DNA of 64,000 nucleotides from Megalobrama amblycephala (GCF_018812025.1 NC_063045.1:15434919-15498918); one strand, 5' to 3'. Positions 45,804 through 56,910 are shown, counted from the stretch's first letter. The notes: generated by a model not told the origin, from the letters alone. Made by a program: numbers and translations.

Positions 45804-46432
45804 TAAAGGCCCATTCACACAAATAACAATAACTATAAAAATAACAATAAAGATATAGTTCTAAAAATCGTTCTGAATATAAAAGAATAGCACTGTCCAC
45901 ACCACAGATATAACGATAACGATATCATTTGGATCACTTTCAGAACGTTTTTTTTTTTTTCCCAGCTGTTAAACGATAAAACTCTGACAGCCAATCAGAA
46001 TCCATTCTAATTTAAGGGCTCTCGCATTTAAAATGGCAGACGACATTGCGGTTGCAGAGAAGTTAATCGCCGAGGTCCAGAAAAAGCTTCCACTTTTTGA
46101 CAAGTCAAACCTCCTTTTCAAGGATCCTTTAATGAAAATGGATATATGGAAAACAATCGAAATAAATGGTGAGAAGTATTAACAATGAGATCATTTTGCC
46201 AGGCTAGCAAACAGTGTAAAATAAAATGACCTCAAGTAAGTTAAGCCATCCAACGCTAGTTTCGAAACATAGCATGCTGAGGACATCTGCTGGGTAAAGC
46301 CGTGTAAATGCAACAAGAACAGCAAAAACATGTTGTACACACTTTAAAACTGCAGTGCGTGAACAGACCATTATCGTTCGTCGGTGTAGACACAAATAGT
46401 TAGCGTTATAGTTATTCTTGGACGGGCCTTAA
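45804..46432. mobile_element. Harbinger-type non-autonomous element carrying a MADF-like exon
   Basis: The ends read TAAAGGCCCATTCACAC and, mirrored, TTAAGGCCCGTCCAAGA. AACGATAACGATAT and GTTAGCGTTATAGTTATT form subterminal matches. Inside is a promoter-like stretch (CCAATCAGAATCC) followed by a short coding exon (46033-46168). PIF/Harbinger transposons normally encode a MADF/Myb-like accessory protein beside the transposase, so the exon fits a deletion derivative. The superfamily call is an inference from that exon. Confidence 0.55.
46033..46182 (+). pseudogene. MADF-domain N-terminal exon fragment
   Basis: ATG 46033 opens a 49-codon frame starting MADDIAVAEKLIAEVQ, then KLPLFDKSN and DIWKTIEIN. 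This matches the start of MADF (MYB/SANT-like) domains: an acidic helix, a P-L-[YF]-D-K-S-like step and a W-x-x-I helix. A splice donor (ATG/GTGAGAAG, GT at 46169-46170) interrupts the frame where the domain should continue, and the readthrough stops at 46182. No following exon is present within the element. It is a fragment of a transposon accessory gene or a captured host exon. Confidence 0.5.
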
Positions 46433-46568
46433 ACCTATGAATAGTTTAGTTGTAAATAAAAATGAATGAAATCACAATATGTGATATAAATATTAGTATG
46501 GCAATTTTTAGTTGAATTGCAAAATAAAATATTTTTTTCTTAAATACTCTTTATTTTACAGTGAAATA

Positions 46569-46780
46569 TGTGACCCTGGACCACAAAACCAGTCATATTT
46601 CGAAATTGCATATCCACTCACAAAAATAAATTTTTTATATATTTACGTTAGGAAATTTACAAAATATCTTCATGGAACATGATCTTTAATTAATATCCTA
46701 ATGATTTTTGGCATAAAAGAAAAATCGATCATTTTGCTACAAATATACCCATGTGACTTGTTTTGTGGTCCAGGGTCACA
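46569..46780. mobile_element. 212-bp MITE with perfect TGTGACCCTGGACCACAAAA ends
   Basis: The first 20-plus bases are exactly mirrored by TTTTGTGGTCCAGGGTCACA at the right end. TA or AT bases flank both sides, consistent with a TA target. It is well preserved compared with its neighbours, so probably a relatively recent insertion. Confidence 0.9.
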
Positions 46781-48540
46781 TATTACAACAGTAATATTTC
46801 TTATTTAGAATAGGAATATTACAATAGTAATTTAATAGTAATATTTCTTACAAACAAGAACAAACCTGAAGCTTGATCACAATTCGACTATCCACGCGTA
46901 CTGCCCTACTTGCAGTCTCTGCACGACGTTAACAGAAAAAAATCATATCACCTATCAACAAAAGAAGGTTAAAAGCATTCATGAAACTTCACCTGATCTG
47001 GTTCATGAGCAGTCATGCTAATCAGCTAAAAGCTATGAGAGATGACATGCTATTGTAGAAGCGGCGCAGAACAATCACACACAACTCTTGAGGGGATAGA
47101 GTATCAATTGTGTTTCAGGGAAGAAAGACAATGGTTCACTGCAGGCTGGGAACATGACTTGTTTAACATGCATATTTAATACAGGTGAGAACAGAAAGGC
47201 TCTCTATGCTACCATCGATTGGCATTGCTCAGTTTCCTGATGGGATGAATTATTCAGATTATCATGGTCCATGAACATGACCTACCAGCACAAAGACACT
47301 GACCACGGCTCCCTGATGGACCATCTCCAACAAGAATGATATACATTCGCTCTTTTATTGGATTACATTCCTGTGAATAAATTGATTGATGCTCTATTTG
47401 ACAGCTGCTTGGCAAGGCGCTTACAGTAATGCTGATTTTATCTTGGCTCATTGAAGTCGGGTTAGGTGACCCGATCCTTGGCTCCAGCTATGATGTAGGA
47501 TCTAGACAATTAGGTCAAAAACAGGGCTGGTACTGACTAAACGTGGCAATCAAGAGTGTAGAACGTTAACAGACAACCATTGCTGACATTATCTTCATGG
47601 TGTTGTTTTCACTAATCAAAACTACTTTGCATTGACATAGCCTGTAGTGGTTAGTTCATGTCTCAGGCTAAGCATGAATTTATATATATTATAGACTCAT
47701 TGAAAAACATTCTGAAAATGTTTGCATAAATATGTAACAAAGGCCAAAAGTTCTTGACCTTGAGAGAATATCTCAGTATAGAATATCAGTTCTCGATTAA
47801 GAAAAGAGCCATTTGGTTTCATTACCAGATGAACAAATGCTACTTACAGCCAATTTCCATCGACATATGGAGAGCACAGTTTCTCCACAGGATGTTGATA
47901 ATGACATTGAAAACAATGGCTCTTGGCCAAAAAGTCACATGAATGTAGCTGAAGAGAAAAAAATGGTGAGAAACCAATGACGCAAGTCTTGCCATACGTA
48001 CAGTTATGTCTGACTCACAGCCTTCAGGCAGCGTCTGACTCATTTACACCAGTATAATTGAAAGTCTTTAATATACACCAGTATTAAAGTGCAACTTTGA
48101 GATGCAATCTAATGATTTTGTCATTAAAGGGCCATTTGCCTTCACTAAACAATGATCAAACGGGCCTTTATCACAAACTGCAAGCATATTTATTTTGGCG
48201 CTCATATTAAAATGTTAGACCATTCACACTGTTTGCATAGGCATATTATAGGATTTTTTAAATTCATCATTAAGTTGAATTTGATTAGCCGTGAGGTGAG
48301 CAAATATTGCTGATATTTACTCCAATAGCACTGGGATTAGCAGGTGGGAATTTAGCAATTCTTTCTGCAAATTACATCGCTAATCCAGATGATACCGACA
48401 AGTGAGTGAGTCAATGAATTTACAACTGAATCATTAAAAAACAAATTAATTCAGGGAAGAAACAAGATTGTTTATTATTAATAAGTCACTGAATCATTCA
48501 CTGAAACCCAAAAAGATTGCAACAACTGCCAGCAAACACA
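46781..48540. other. Unique intergenic DNA
   Basis: No gene and few repeats are seen. The stretches 47000-47480 and 48100-48400 look unique and have many TAAT-type motifs, which is a weak hint of regulatory sequence. No ORF is convincing. Confidence 0.35.
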
Positions 48541-48784
48541 GAACATTTCCTTAATGTTTCTATATGGTTCCCATTTGTATATTCTTTTGGGAACCAAATA
48601 AGAACATTCTGATCTAACCTTCCAAGAACATTGCAGGGAGGTTTGTTTTGGGATAACCTAAAGAGAACCTATACAGAATGTTCAGTAATGGTTATTTTTA
48701 GCTTATATTTTTGCAAACCTAAAAAGAACATTCATTTCCGTAAAGAAAACCTTTCTGGCAATAGTGGCTTACAAAAAATTAATC
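48541..48784. repeat. Degenerate GAACATT / GGAACC repeat
   Basis: Words such as AGAACATT, GGTTCCCATTTGTAT, GGGAACCAAATAAGAACATT and AAAGAACATTC alternate at irregular spacing. This resembles a dispersed minisatellite-like fish repeat. It is non-coding. Confidence 0.5.
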
Positions 48785-49381
48785 TTAAAGGGTTAGTTCA
48801 CCCAAAAATGAAAATTCTGTCATTTATTACTTACCCTCATGCCGTTCCACACCTGTAAGATCTTCGTTAATCTTCGGAACACAAATTAAGATATTTTAGT
48901 TGAAATCCGATGGCTCCGTGAGGCCTCCATAGGGAGCATTGACATTTCCTCTCTCAAGATCCATAAAGGTACTAAAAACATATTTAAATCAGTTCATGTG
49001 AGTACAGTGGCTCAAAATTAACATTATAAAGCGACGAGAATATTTTTGGAGCGCCAAAAATAACAAAATAACTACTTATTTAGTGATGGCAGATTTCAAA
49101 ACAATGCTTCAAGAAGCATCGGGGCACAAATGAATCAGTGTATCGAATCAGCTGTTCGGAGCACCAAAGTCACGTGATTTCAGCAGTTTTTAGTACCTTT
49201 ATGGATCTTGAGAGAGGAAGTGTCCATTGCTCCCTATGGAGGCCTCACGGAGCTATCGGATTTCAACTAAAATATCCTAATTTGTGTTCTGAAGATTAAC
49301 GAAGGTCTTACGGGTGTGGAACGGCATGAGGGTGAGTGATAAATGACAGAATTTTCATTTTTGGGTGAACTAACCCTTTAA
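48785..49381. mobile_element. 597-bp palindromic MITE, TTAA-bounded
   Basis: It begins TTAAAGGGTTAGTTCACCC and ends GGGTGAACTAACCCTTTAA, exactly complementary. The arms continue inward, for example TCCGTGAGGCCTCCATAGGG and its mirror CCCTATGGAGGCCTCACGGA. It is the best preserved large member of the family seen at 18759-19008. Confidence 0.9.
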
Positions 49382-50108
49382 GTACTCACCCTCATGTCGT
49401 TCTACACCCATAAGACCTTCATTCATCTTCAGAACACAAATTAAGATATTTGATGAAATCCGAGAGGTATATGACTCATCCATAGACAGCAATATAATCA
49501 ACACTTTCAAGGTCCAGAAAGGTACTAAAGACATCATTAAAACTGTCGACGTGACTGCAGTGGTTCAACCTTAATTTTGTGAAGTGACGAGAACAGTTTA
49601 TGTGCGCAAAAACATAACAAAAATAACGACTTTATTCAACAATATCATCTCTTCTGTGTCATTCTCATACGTTGTTTATGTCCAGCGCTTCCGGTTACTA
49701 CGTCAGAACGGCAGTTCATTATTGTCCGCATGCGTCGTGCTGCTCATGCGCGCAGCTTTGGCCAATGCTGAGCCGGCGTTCGGACGTAAACACGGAAGCC
49801 TTTACTGTGCTTACTGCGTCACCTGCATAAGGATAATGACAGGGAAGGGAAGAGATTGTTGAATAAAGTTGTTATTTTTTGTTTTGTTTTTGTGCACAAA
49901 AAGTATTCTCGTCTCTTATTAAAATTAAGGTTGAACCACTGCAGTCACGTCGACTGTTTCAACAATGTCTTTAGTACCTTTCTTGAACTTCAAAGTGTTG
50001 ATTATATAGCTTCATATACCTCTCAGATTTCATCAAAAAGACCTTAATTTGTGTTCTGAAGATGAACGAAGGTCTTGTGAGTGTGGAATGACATGAGGGT
50101 GATTGAGT
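49382..50108. mobile_element. Second palindromic MITE, adjacent to the first
   Basis: The left arm (TCTTCAGAACACAAATTAAG, ACTGCAGTGGTTCAACCTTA) is mirrored on the right (TAAGGTTGAACCACTGCAGT, CTTAATTTGTGTTCTGAAGA, with few mismatches). The ~280-bp centre is CpG-rich, with TGCGTCAC and CATGCGCGCAG motifs. The element shares its outer arm words with 48785-49381, so the two are relatives in tandem. Confidence 0.85.
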
Positions 50109-50544
50109 AATTAATGAGTCAATTAATTATTTACTAGAAATAATTTATTCAAAACAGGTTTATTTAGGAAGTAAACAAGTTGCTGTCTTTAATATTAAGA
50201 AATTGAATCACTTAGTGGATTTGTTCAAAAACACATTAGCATTCATTTAATTCAAGAATGAAACATCACTTCTGTGCCTTGGAGATGCGCAACGAATGAT
50301 TCGTTTGGAGCTATTTTCATTTGCAGAGTTAAAATAGTAACTGGAAATATTTAGTCTAAAATGTAAGTTATTCATTATCAACATCTTGTTGTTTTGTTTT
50401 TCAGCATTCACAAGTCACTGGAGTGTGTTCACTGAAGTAGCTCAGATTACAATGATGGTGAATGTCATACTCCATTATGGCATGACTCATCAAATTGAAC
50501 GCAGAACAACACGTCCCAGACAGCCAAAATCCTGAATCTCCAAA
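50109..50544. other. Intergenic DNA with fragments of an ATGAATCA-type repeat
   Basis: Words such as GAATCACTTAGTGGAT and CAACGAATGATTCGTTTGG resemble repeats near 48420, 51340 and 58660. No gene is seen. Confidence 0.4.
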
Positions 50545-50550
50545 TTTATT
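50545..50550 (-). terminator. Candidate poly(A) signal for the 50.7-kb exon
   Basis: TTTATT on the plus strand reads AATAAA on the minus strand, about 150 bp after the stop codon at 50698-50700. Its spacing suits the candidate terminal exon. Confidence 0.3.
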
Positions 50551-50697
50551 CTCTCCAGCAAATAAATTAATTTTTGCCTATGGTATCATCTTTAAAATGT
50601 AAAAATGCACACCTCACAATATTTTCCACCATAAATAAATGACCTTCCGCTTCTTCGGTATTTCACTAGATCAGTTCTCCTTGTAGTTATGCGGCAG

Positions 50698-50912
50698 CTA
50701 ATGAGTTCCACTGGGTAGTACAAGTCCTAGCAGCACTGCAGTCAGCATGCATGCGGACAGGGCAATAGTAAAGTAGGTCAGCCATGTATGGCACCCCTGG
50801 CATTTGGGCACAGCCAGCATTACCCGTAAATTAACATCCTCTCCGTAAGCCCGTCCAAATTGAGACACGGCACTGACAGGAGTGCCGCCAGTCACCGGAC
50901 GTGTTAGGGATC
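50698..50912 (-). CDS. Candidate 3'-terminal coding exon of an unrecognised membrane protein
   Basis: On the minus strand an acceptor-like tract (TTTATTTCCTCAG, then CTCTGAG) precedes a frame of about 70 codons ending at TAG (50698-50700). From an exon start at 50912 the frame runs SLTRPVTGGTPVSAVS through VPKCQGCHTW into a hydrophobic helix (LTYFTIALSACMLTAVLLGL), then stops six residues later (VLPSGTH). That would be a C-terminal transmembrane anchor. The nearer acceptor (exon from 50919) would bring an in-frame TGA, so the weaker GAG acceptor must be used. There is no ATG at the start of the frame, so an upstream exon at a higher coordinate would be needed; I could not identify one. The segment is unique and GC-richer than its surroundings. 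I do not recognise the family. It could be a chance frame. Confidence 0.35.
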
Positions 50913-53193
50913 CTCAGAGCTGAGGAAATAAATTAAGAGGATTACAGAAGTGGTATAAAGATTGTGATTACACATGAGTGAGGTGTCATAAATTGCAAGC
51001 ATTTATTACCATGACTCGATGAAACGCCATCCACTTGCATGTATGTAATAAAATTATGTAAAACTATACGGAATATGGAAACATACTCCAAAGTAACTAG
51101 TTAGGCGTGTCATAATATCACTGCTTAATAATAATTTAAACTTTTTTGTTTTTATGTCGGATGTCATTTTTTATTCATCCACACCGCTTGCTAATTACAA
51201 ACATAAACACTTCAATAAATGCAAGTGTTAAATATTAGATCAATTAATTATAATATTGATAATTAAAATAAAAATAAAAACAGTTCTAATACATATCACT
51301 CATAAATACTTCACTTGTTTCATTACTAGATTTTCGAATGAATCTCTTAAATGAATGATTCAATGACAAATACATTTTTTAACAGTCGCCACCTACTGGC
51401 ATCACAATGTAATCAATACAACCTTTAATTGAGGTGTCAAGTTATTTTCAAAAAGTCATTTACTCTATTTTGATTGCTACAGTATCAGTGTTTATATCTG
51501 AACTATAACCTTTTATATTGATTAAAATATTACAAAATGAAAAAGGAGACACCCTTACCAAAATACCCAGAGATTAATTATCGTATATGCAAATTAGGCC
51601 TACTTTTTAAAAGTCAAGGGGGAAAAAATGCCAAGAACAAATTAAAAAACCATACTCATGCAACAAAGGACGCATCTAATTATGATGCCTTCCACCATGA
51701 CTCTCTCGAGATACTTATCCTAACTGCCAATTCATTGCCGCAATTGACTCTTGGGGCCAATTACACATAAACACAGCGCGATAAAATTACAACGCATTCC
51801 ATTATGGCGAATATAACACTGAAGTTGCATAAGGTTTTAATTAGAACGATGAGAGAGCTGAAGAAGCGTGAAGCCTGGTATTGCATGAGAAATGTCTTTG
51901 GGCAGTGTCGGAAAAGGCCGTGGCCTAGCTAGGTCACATTGCGGAGGTTGGATGCTGTCCTGCGGTCGTCTCTTTGGCTTGAATGGATCAGAAGACACCC
52001 TTCACTGACTGGCATTCTAACCCTGTCAAAACGAATCACTTCAAACTGCCTTGCCACTGCCAAGCAAGTTAGCTTAGCCTTCCATGAGAGTGGATTTGGA
52101 TTTATAGCATGTGATTTTGGAAATCACTGTTACACATCCATGTACAAAATCTGAGAGAGAAATAGTACTTCTGATTGTTTTGAAGAATAACTTTAGTGCT
52201 ATTTAGCTCTTTAGAAGGCCAGGACACGATTAGCATTTATTTGCATTTACAAATGCAAATAGCTACATGTGTTTTTGACTACCTTTGGTTCACACTTACA
52301 CTCGTTGGATCACCTGAAACTAATCTTCCTTGCACAGGATCTTAGTGCAGCACTGAGCTAATGGGCTAATAGTTGAGCTAAATGTTCATTCAGTCAAAGC
52401 GTGACCTTTGGTTGAGATTTGCAATGCTTTACTGCAAGATGCAGCAGCTGCAATGACAAAAAGACCCTTAGGCTGTTGGCAAGCCCTGTGTATGACTTTT
52501 AATTCGCCTTTAATCAATGTTCTCCCTGCTTACAAATCAGCAAGAGCAATTAGGCACTATTAGCTGGAGTTTTTAAGCACCAGTAAGAGCCGTTTCTTAT
52601 TCTCCTGCTGTGTGAAAGCTGATGCTCAGTCTTTACCTCAGTAATTTATCCCGTTCCTCACAATTATCAGAAGCCTTTGGCAAAACCCCACAAATTCGCC
52701 TCTGACATAGTGGCTCAGTTTCAAAAACTAAAGAGCTGCCTCGCTGTCCACAAAGGCAGCATCCTAACCATTATGGAACTTCATATGTGACTGATTCAGA
52801 GCCCACTATGTAGTCAGCAACTCACAAAATAGCATTTCTCACTGGAGAATTTGACACATTATTAGTTAGCATGTTGCTAAGCTAACAGCATGCTACTCTA
52901 ATAAGCAAATTCTTTACAGAATGAAATGCAACAACTTAGAGTCAACATTTCCTTGTCCACCATCCAACTTATTTTTTTTTTTTACAGAGCTTTTTGCATT
53001 AGCATTACCTTAAGCATCATAATGAAATTGCCTACCTTCATGTTGAGGGTATGCCTGTGATCCCTTGAATTACTGCCTCTGTAGGCAGCTCACTAGGCTT
53101 TAGAACAGAGCATGTATGGGAGATGGAAACCAAAAAAGGCTAGAAATTCATAAACTGGCAGTGAGAATAAAACAGCATCTATAAAATTGCAGT
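50913..53193. other. Mostly unique intergenic DNA
   Basis: No gene is supported. 51330-51420 holds a fragment of the ATGAATCA repeat with GTCGCCACCTACTGGC. 51780-52700 looks unique. At 52238-52261 an 11-bp inverted repeat places two octamer-like motifs (ATTTGCAT and ATGCAAAT) back to back. A T-run lies near 52972-52983. Confidence 0.35.
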
Positions 53194-53941
53194 TTAACTG
53201 TCAAAGTCCCACTAGCGGGATGCTTGACGTCTTTTTAATTGCCTTTTTTTTTTCTATCACATATTTTAGTAATCATCATAAATTAGGTATCATTCGAAAA
53301 CTTAATTCAAAACTCATCCTGTGAAAACCATTTTGGAATCAGACATTGAGTTACCATGGAAACTGTACTTTAAAATCTTTTAGTAGGTTTCATTGTACAG
53401 AATTTATTTTAACATTTTATAATCAAATGTTTTTCTAATGTTGACAAAACGCATATGGTCAGAAAGGTCTGAGACTCAAACTTCCATATTTGGCCAATGT
53501 TTTGTGAATTTGTCACAGGAGAACACATAAAATAAAATAAAAATTCAATGTAAAATGGGTGTCACCCAGTGGCTATTTTTGGTATAGCACCTAAAAATCT
53601 CATAAGAACTTCCATTTTTGTGGTGATAACTACAAATTTGGAACACTTCTTGGTTAGACATATGGCTTTGATTGTATATCAATTTTAGAGTAAAAATTAT
53701 TTTGTTAAACATATTTTGTACAAAATAAATGTTTTATACAGTACATCTGTTTTACAGTAAACTTAAACTTCTATAACTTTTGTACACTTTCATTTTTTGA
53801 AGTGATTTCACTTCTGCTGAGTGCCTTCTTTAAAAAGAGACCAACCTTAGGTCTGTACTCCAAAGCATTCATGAATTACAGCCATTTAAGTTTGGATAGT
53901 GCATTTTCACATCCTTGCTCAAAAAGAGGGGTGACAGTTAA
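53194..53941. mobile_element. TIR element with TTAACTGTCA ends
   Basis: TTAACTGTCA at 53194-53203 is mirrored by TGACAGTTAA at 53932-53941. The CCCACTAGCGGG palindrome lies near the left end. The interior has no transposase. The family is not recognised. Confidence 0.55.
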
Positions 53942-54544
53942 GGGGTTAAGCGTTGAGGTTTCACTGTTGAAATGCATGTCAAAGAATAAACTGCTTTTAA
54001 AGTGTCTCAAAATCAATGGTTGCTCTAATCTCTGTCTGACACTAGTGTAGTTCAACTGCCTTGAGAAGTCGAACTCAATGACTGAATGGCAAAGTCGAAG
54101 CCTGGGAAATGCACATTGATCAAATCAAACGCTCTTGGCTCACTTGAGTGAATTAAAAAGAAAGGTTGTAACTTCTCCTTGACTAGTTTTTATGCTTCTT
54201 TTAGAGTGTATATAGTAGATATAATTCCACTAAAATTTAAGCTTTTGAGTAAAAAGTTTTTTTTTTAAAGGGCTTTTGATTTACAATGCATACTAGAACA
54301 TGACTCCATCTATTTATCACTGCATTCAGTCAACCAGTAAAATTTGAGAACGCAGTGACAACCATTTGACACCAGCAGCTGTTGCAGAATAATGAGCCCG
54401 AGGTTAAGTTTGGAGTGACTCGAGTCAAACTGGGTTCCTTGAAAATACAGGTCTATATAGGCTCCAGTTTCAGTTACAGACAAAACACGGTGCAACCATT
54501 ATAACACGCAAGAGGAAAAATGCCTCATGGAAAAGGGATGTAGT
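53942..54544. other. Intergenic DNA, nothing identified
   Basis: About 600 bp with no supported gene, repeat family or regulatory signal. Confidence 0.4.
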
Positions 54545-54935
54545 CAGGCTTTTGACTGGTAGCAATTGATTACACATTTTGAGATTTGTAGTACCAATTA
54601 TGAGAAAAGTTATAATTGTGAGATATAAAGTTCCAATTACGAGAAAAATACACAACTGTGAGATAAAAAGTTGCAAATACAAGAGTCGCAATGATGAGAA
54701 ATAAAGTTGCAATTGTGAGAATGTCACACTGTGAGATATAAAAGTCCCAATTATGAGGAAAAAGCTGTAATTAAGAGATAGTTACAATTGTCAGAAATAG
54801 TCACATTAAGAGATACAGCAGCAAACACAAGAAAAAAGTCAGAATTGTCAAATATATATTTGCAATTGCGAGAAATAAAGTTGCAAATTGTTAGAGGGTC
54901 GCATTAAGACATAAAAGTAGTTGCAATTGTGAAAT
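54545..54935. repeat. Degenerate minisatellite, TTGCAATTGTGAGAAATAAAG type (field 1)
   Basis: Repeated words GTTGCAATTGTGAGA, AATTATGAGAAAA, GAGATATAAAGT recur about every 20-25 bp with many changes. Open frames here are repeat artefacts. Confidence 0.8.
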
Positions 54936-55085
54936 ACAAAGTTGTATCTCCATCTCCAACTCCATCTGTAGGAGTTTCCCTTACAGACACAAAATTTATG
55001 GGAGGAGACTATTTAAATGAATCACGCAACGCGATTTACTAAAGTTTGCGCTCATCAATTTACTGGTATTTGAGTCATTATTTAA

Positions 55086-55907
55086 CCCTTAAATGACTGT
55101 TTCGCCAATCATTTTTACATATTCGGGTCTTTATCGACCCGGATCTATATCTAACACGGAAGGATCTCTACCTGTCGCGATAATATAAAACTCCTCTGAT
55201 ATTACAATAACAATTACAGAAGAATAAAATAAATCGTATTTTGTTACCTTTTGGAGCTTGAAAGGGCTCCGTTTGAGCAGATGTTTTATGTCATCATCAC
55301 TGTCCTCGTCAGAGCTCATTTCCCAGTAAATTCAGCAAATAATAGGCTAGTTTTATGTTTGAGGTCACAAATATAAGCCCATTCAAGATTTCAAACGTAT
55401 TCTCGAAACTATATAATTTTCAACATCAATATTTAGATCGCTAACCGCTTCACCAGATTCATCCAGTAACAGTTACAGTCATATTTGATTGCGTTCAGTA
55501 CTTGTTCTGCAGTAAATTGCTGAGCCGTTTCATGTTTTTCTTATTATTTCGTTTTCTGTTGAATGAGTCGTCACTTCAGCATTTTGTATCAGACATTGCC
55601 ATCTTGTGGAATAAAGATGAATTGCACGTATTCCGTCATCTAAGATTCAATTATTTCTGTGCAGAAAAAATATACCTACACTCATACACACCTCGGGTCG
55701 TTTGCGACCCTATACCATTTTTATAAAAAATGAATACAAAAATAGGCATTCTTTTATAATTTTATGATTTTTTTCTTGTTATATTCTTTATAATGAATTG
55801 ATTGAGGAATACCAAGAAGGTTGATGTCTAATTTTAAAAAATGAACGAGGAGGAGGGTAGTGAATGACGTCCCGGGTCACTAAAGACCCGAGGTATGCAT
55901 TTAAGGG
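55086..55907. mobile_element. piggyBac-like element with TTAA duplication
   Basis: CCCTTAAATG (55086-55095) is mirrored exactly by CATTTAAGGG (55898-55907), and TTAA flanks both sides (55082-55085, 55908-55911), the hallmark of piggyBac. Three GGGTC...GACCC stem-loops lie at about 55124-55141, 55695-55711 and 55873-55890. The body keeps only a short first exon of a transposase-like gene (55248-55319), so the element is non-autonomous. Confidence 0.85.
55248..55319 (-). pseudogene. First-exon fragment of a piggyBac-type transposase
   Basis: From ATG 55319 the minus strand reads MSSDEDSDDDIKHLLKRSPF and continues to a donor-like AAAAG/GTAACA (GT at 55247-55246). Acidic starts of this kind are typical of piggyBac transposases. 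The DDD catalytic core is absent from the element. It is a deletion remnant. Confidence 0.45.
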
Positions 55908-55936
55908 TTAAAAAAAGCATTAACCCATTTTGCATC

Positions 55937-56143
55937 ATGGCAGCAATTGTTGCTGCTAGGATGAGACACCGCAGAGAACAGACTCAGAGAGCGCGTGGTA
56001 GAAGGGAGAAAATATTTTCCACCCGTATTAATTTTGTTGGAATGCCAGAGGAAGACGTTATCCGTATATTACATATAACAAGTTGTGCCTGTGTCGACCA
56101 GCACCAGATGAGCATCAGCTGCTTATTTGTGACCCAACGCTAA
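55937..56143 (+). pseudogene. HARBI1-like transposase N-terminal fragment
   Basis: ATG 55937 begins MAAIVAARMRHRREQTQRAR, continues through REKIFSTRINFVGMPEEDVI and then loses resemblance before a stop at 56143. The basic N-terminus followed by F-x-x-R-x-N-x-x-x-M-P-E-E-D-V-I-R is what I expect before the first helix of Harbinger transposases. The catalytic domain is missing. The tail after RIL is probably out of frame. Confidence 0.45.
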
Positions 56144-56299
56144 TTTGGTAGATTGCGTTGGTCATTATGTAAATGATTTGACTGCGTCTGTGGTCTTGAA
56201 TTTGTGTTTTAGCTGTACATCATGTGCAAAACTTGCCATCTGCGCATTTGTGGAATTGTGCTCTCACAATAATTTTCCCCGTTTTGTAAATCTGTCATA

Positions 56300-56910
56300 G
56301 TTGTAAAAATATAAAGTTGCAATTAAAAGAAAAAAATGGCTATTATGAGAAAAAAAAACATCAATTATGAGAGCATTAAGATATAAAAGTCCCAATTACA
56401 AGAAAACAGTTGCAATTAAAAAAACTATAATGGTTGCACTTTATTTTACAGCATGTGCACTTTCAATGTACTTACAGTGTACTTACCAAGAAAGTACTGA
56501 ATAATATAATGGGTTAAGATTAGGTTTAGGGGTAGGTTCAGGACTAGTATCTAGTTATTATCCAGTTATTGTAATTACTACAATAAGTATATACATGCGA
56601 AATAGGACTCTAAAATAAAGTGCTACAGCTATAACTATGAGATATAAAGTCGTAATTGTCAGAAAAAGTCACATTGCAAGATATAGTTGTAAATACAACA
56701 GCAAAAAAAGTCACAATTATGAAATACAGTCGCAACTGCAAGAAAAAAAAGTGCAATTATGAGAATAAGTCATATTGTGAGATATAGTGGCAGTTGCGAG
56801 AATATAGTTACAGCTCTGAAATATAAAGTCACAATTACAAGAAAAAGTGGCTATTATAAGAAAAAAGTCACAATTGTGAAAAATAATGTCATAATTATCT
56901 TTGAATTTGT
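56300..56910. repeat. Degenerate minisatellite of the same type (field 2), with a MITE inside
   Basis: Words AAGTTGCAATTAAAAGA, TATGAGAAAAAAA, TGAGATATAAAGTCG and GTCACAATTATGAAATA repeat at irregular spacing. The element at 56436-56623 interrupts it. Confidence 0.8.
56436..56623. mobile_element. 188-bp MITE with GCACTTTATTTTA ends
   Basis: GCACTTTATTTTA (56436-56448) is mirrored by TAAAATAAAGTGC (56611-56623). A GGTTTAGGGGTAGGTTCAGG block is inside. It sits in the middle of the minisatellite field. Confidence 0.8.

Larger units (their letters stand above)
54985..56300. mobile_element. Harbinger-like remnant interrupted by a piggyBac-like insertion
   Basis: A HARBI1-like exon fragment lies at 55937-56143, directly right of a TTAA-flanked element (55086-55907). 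The left flank (GCAACGCGATTTACTAAAGT) and right flank (AGATTGCGTTGGTCATTATG) may belong to one older element split by the insertion. Its ends are not clear. Confidence 0.4.
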
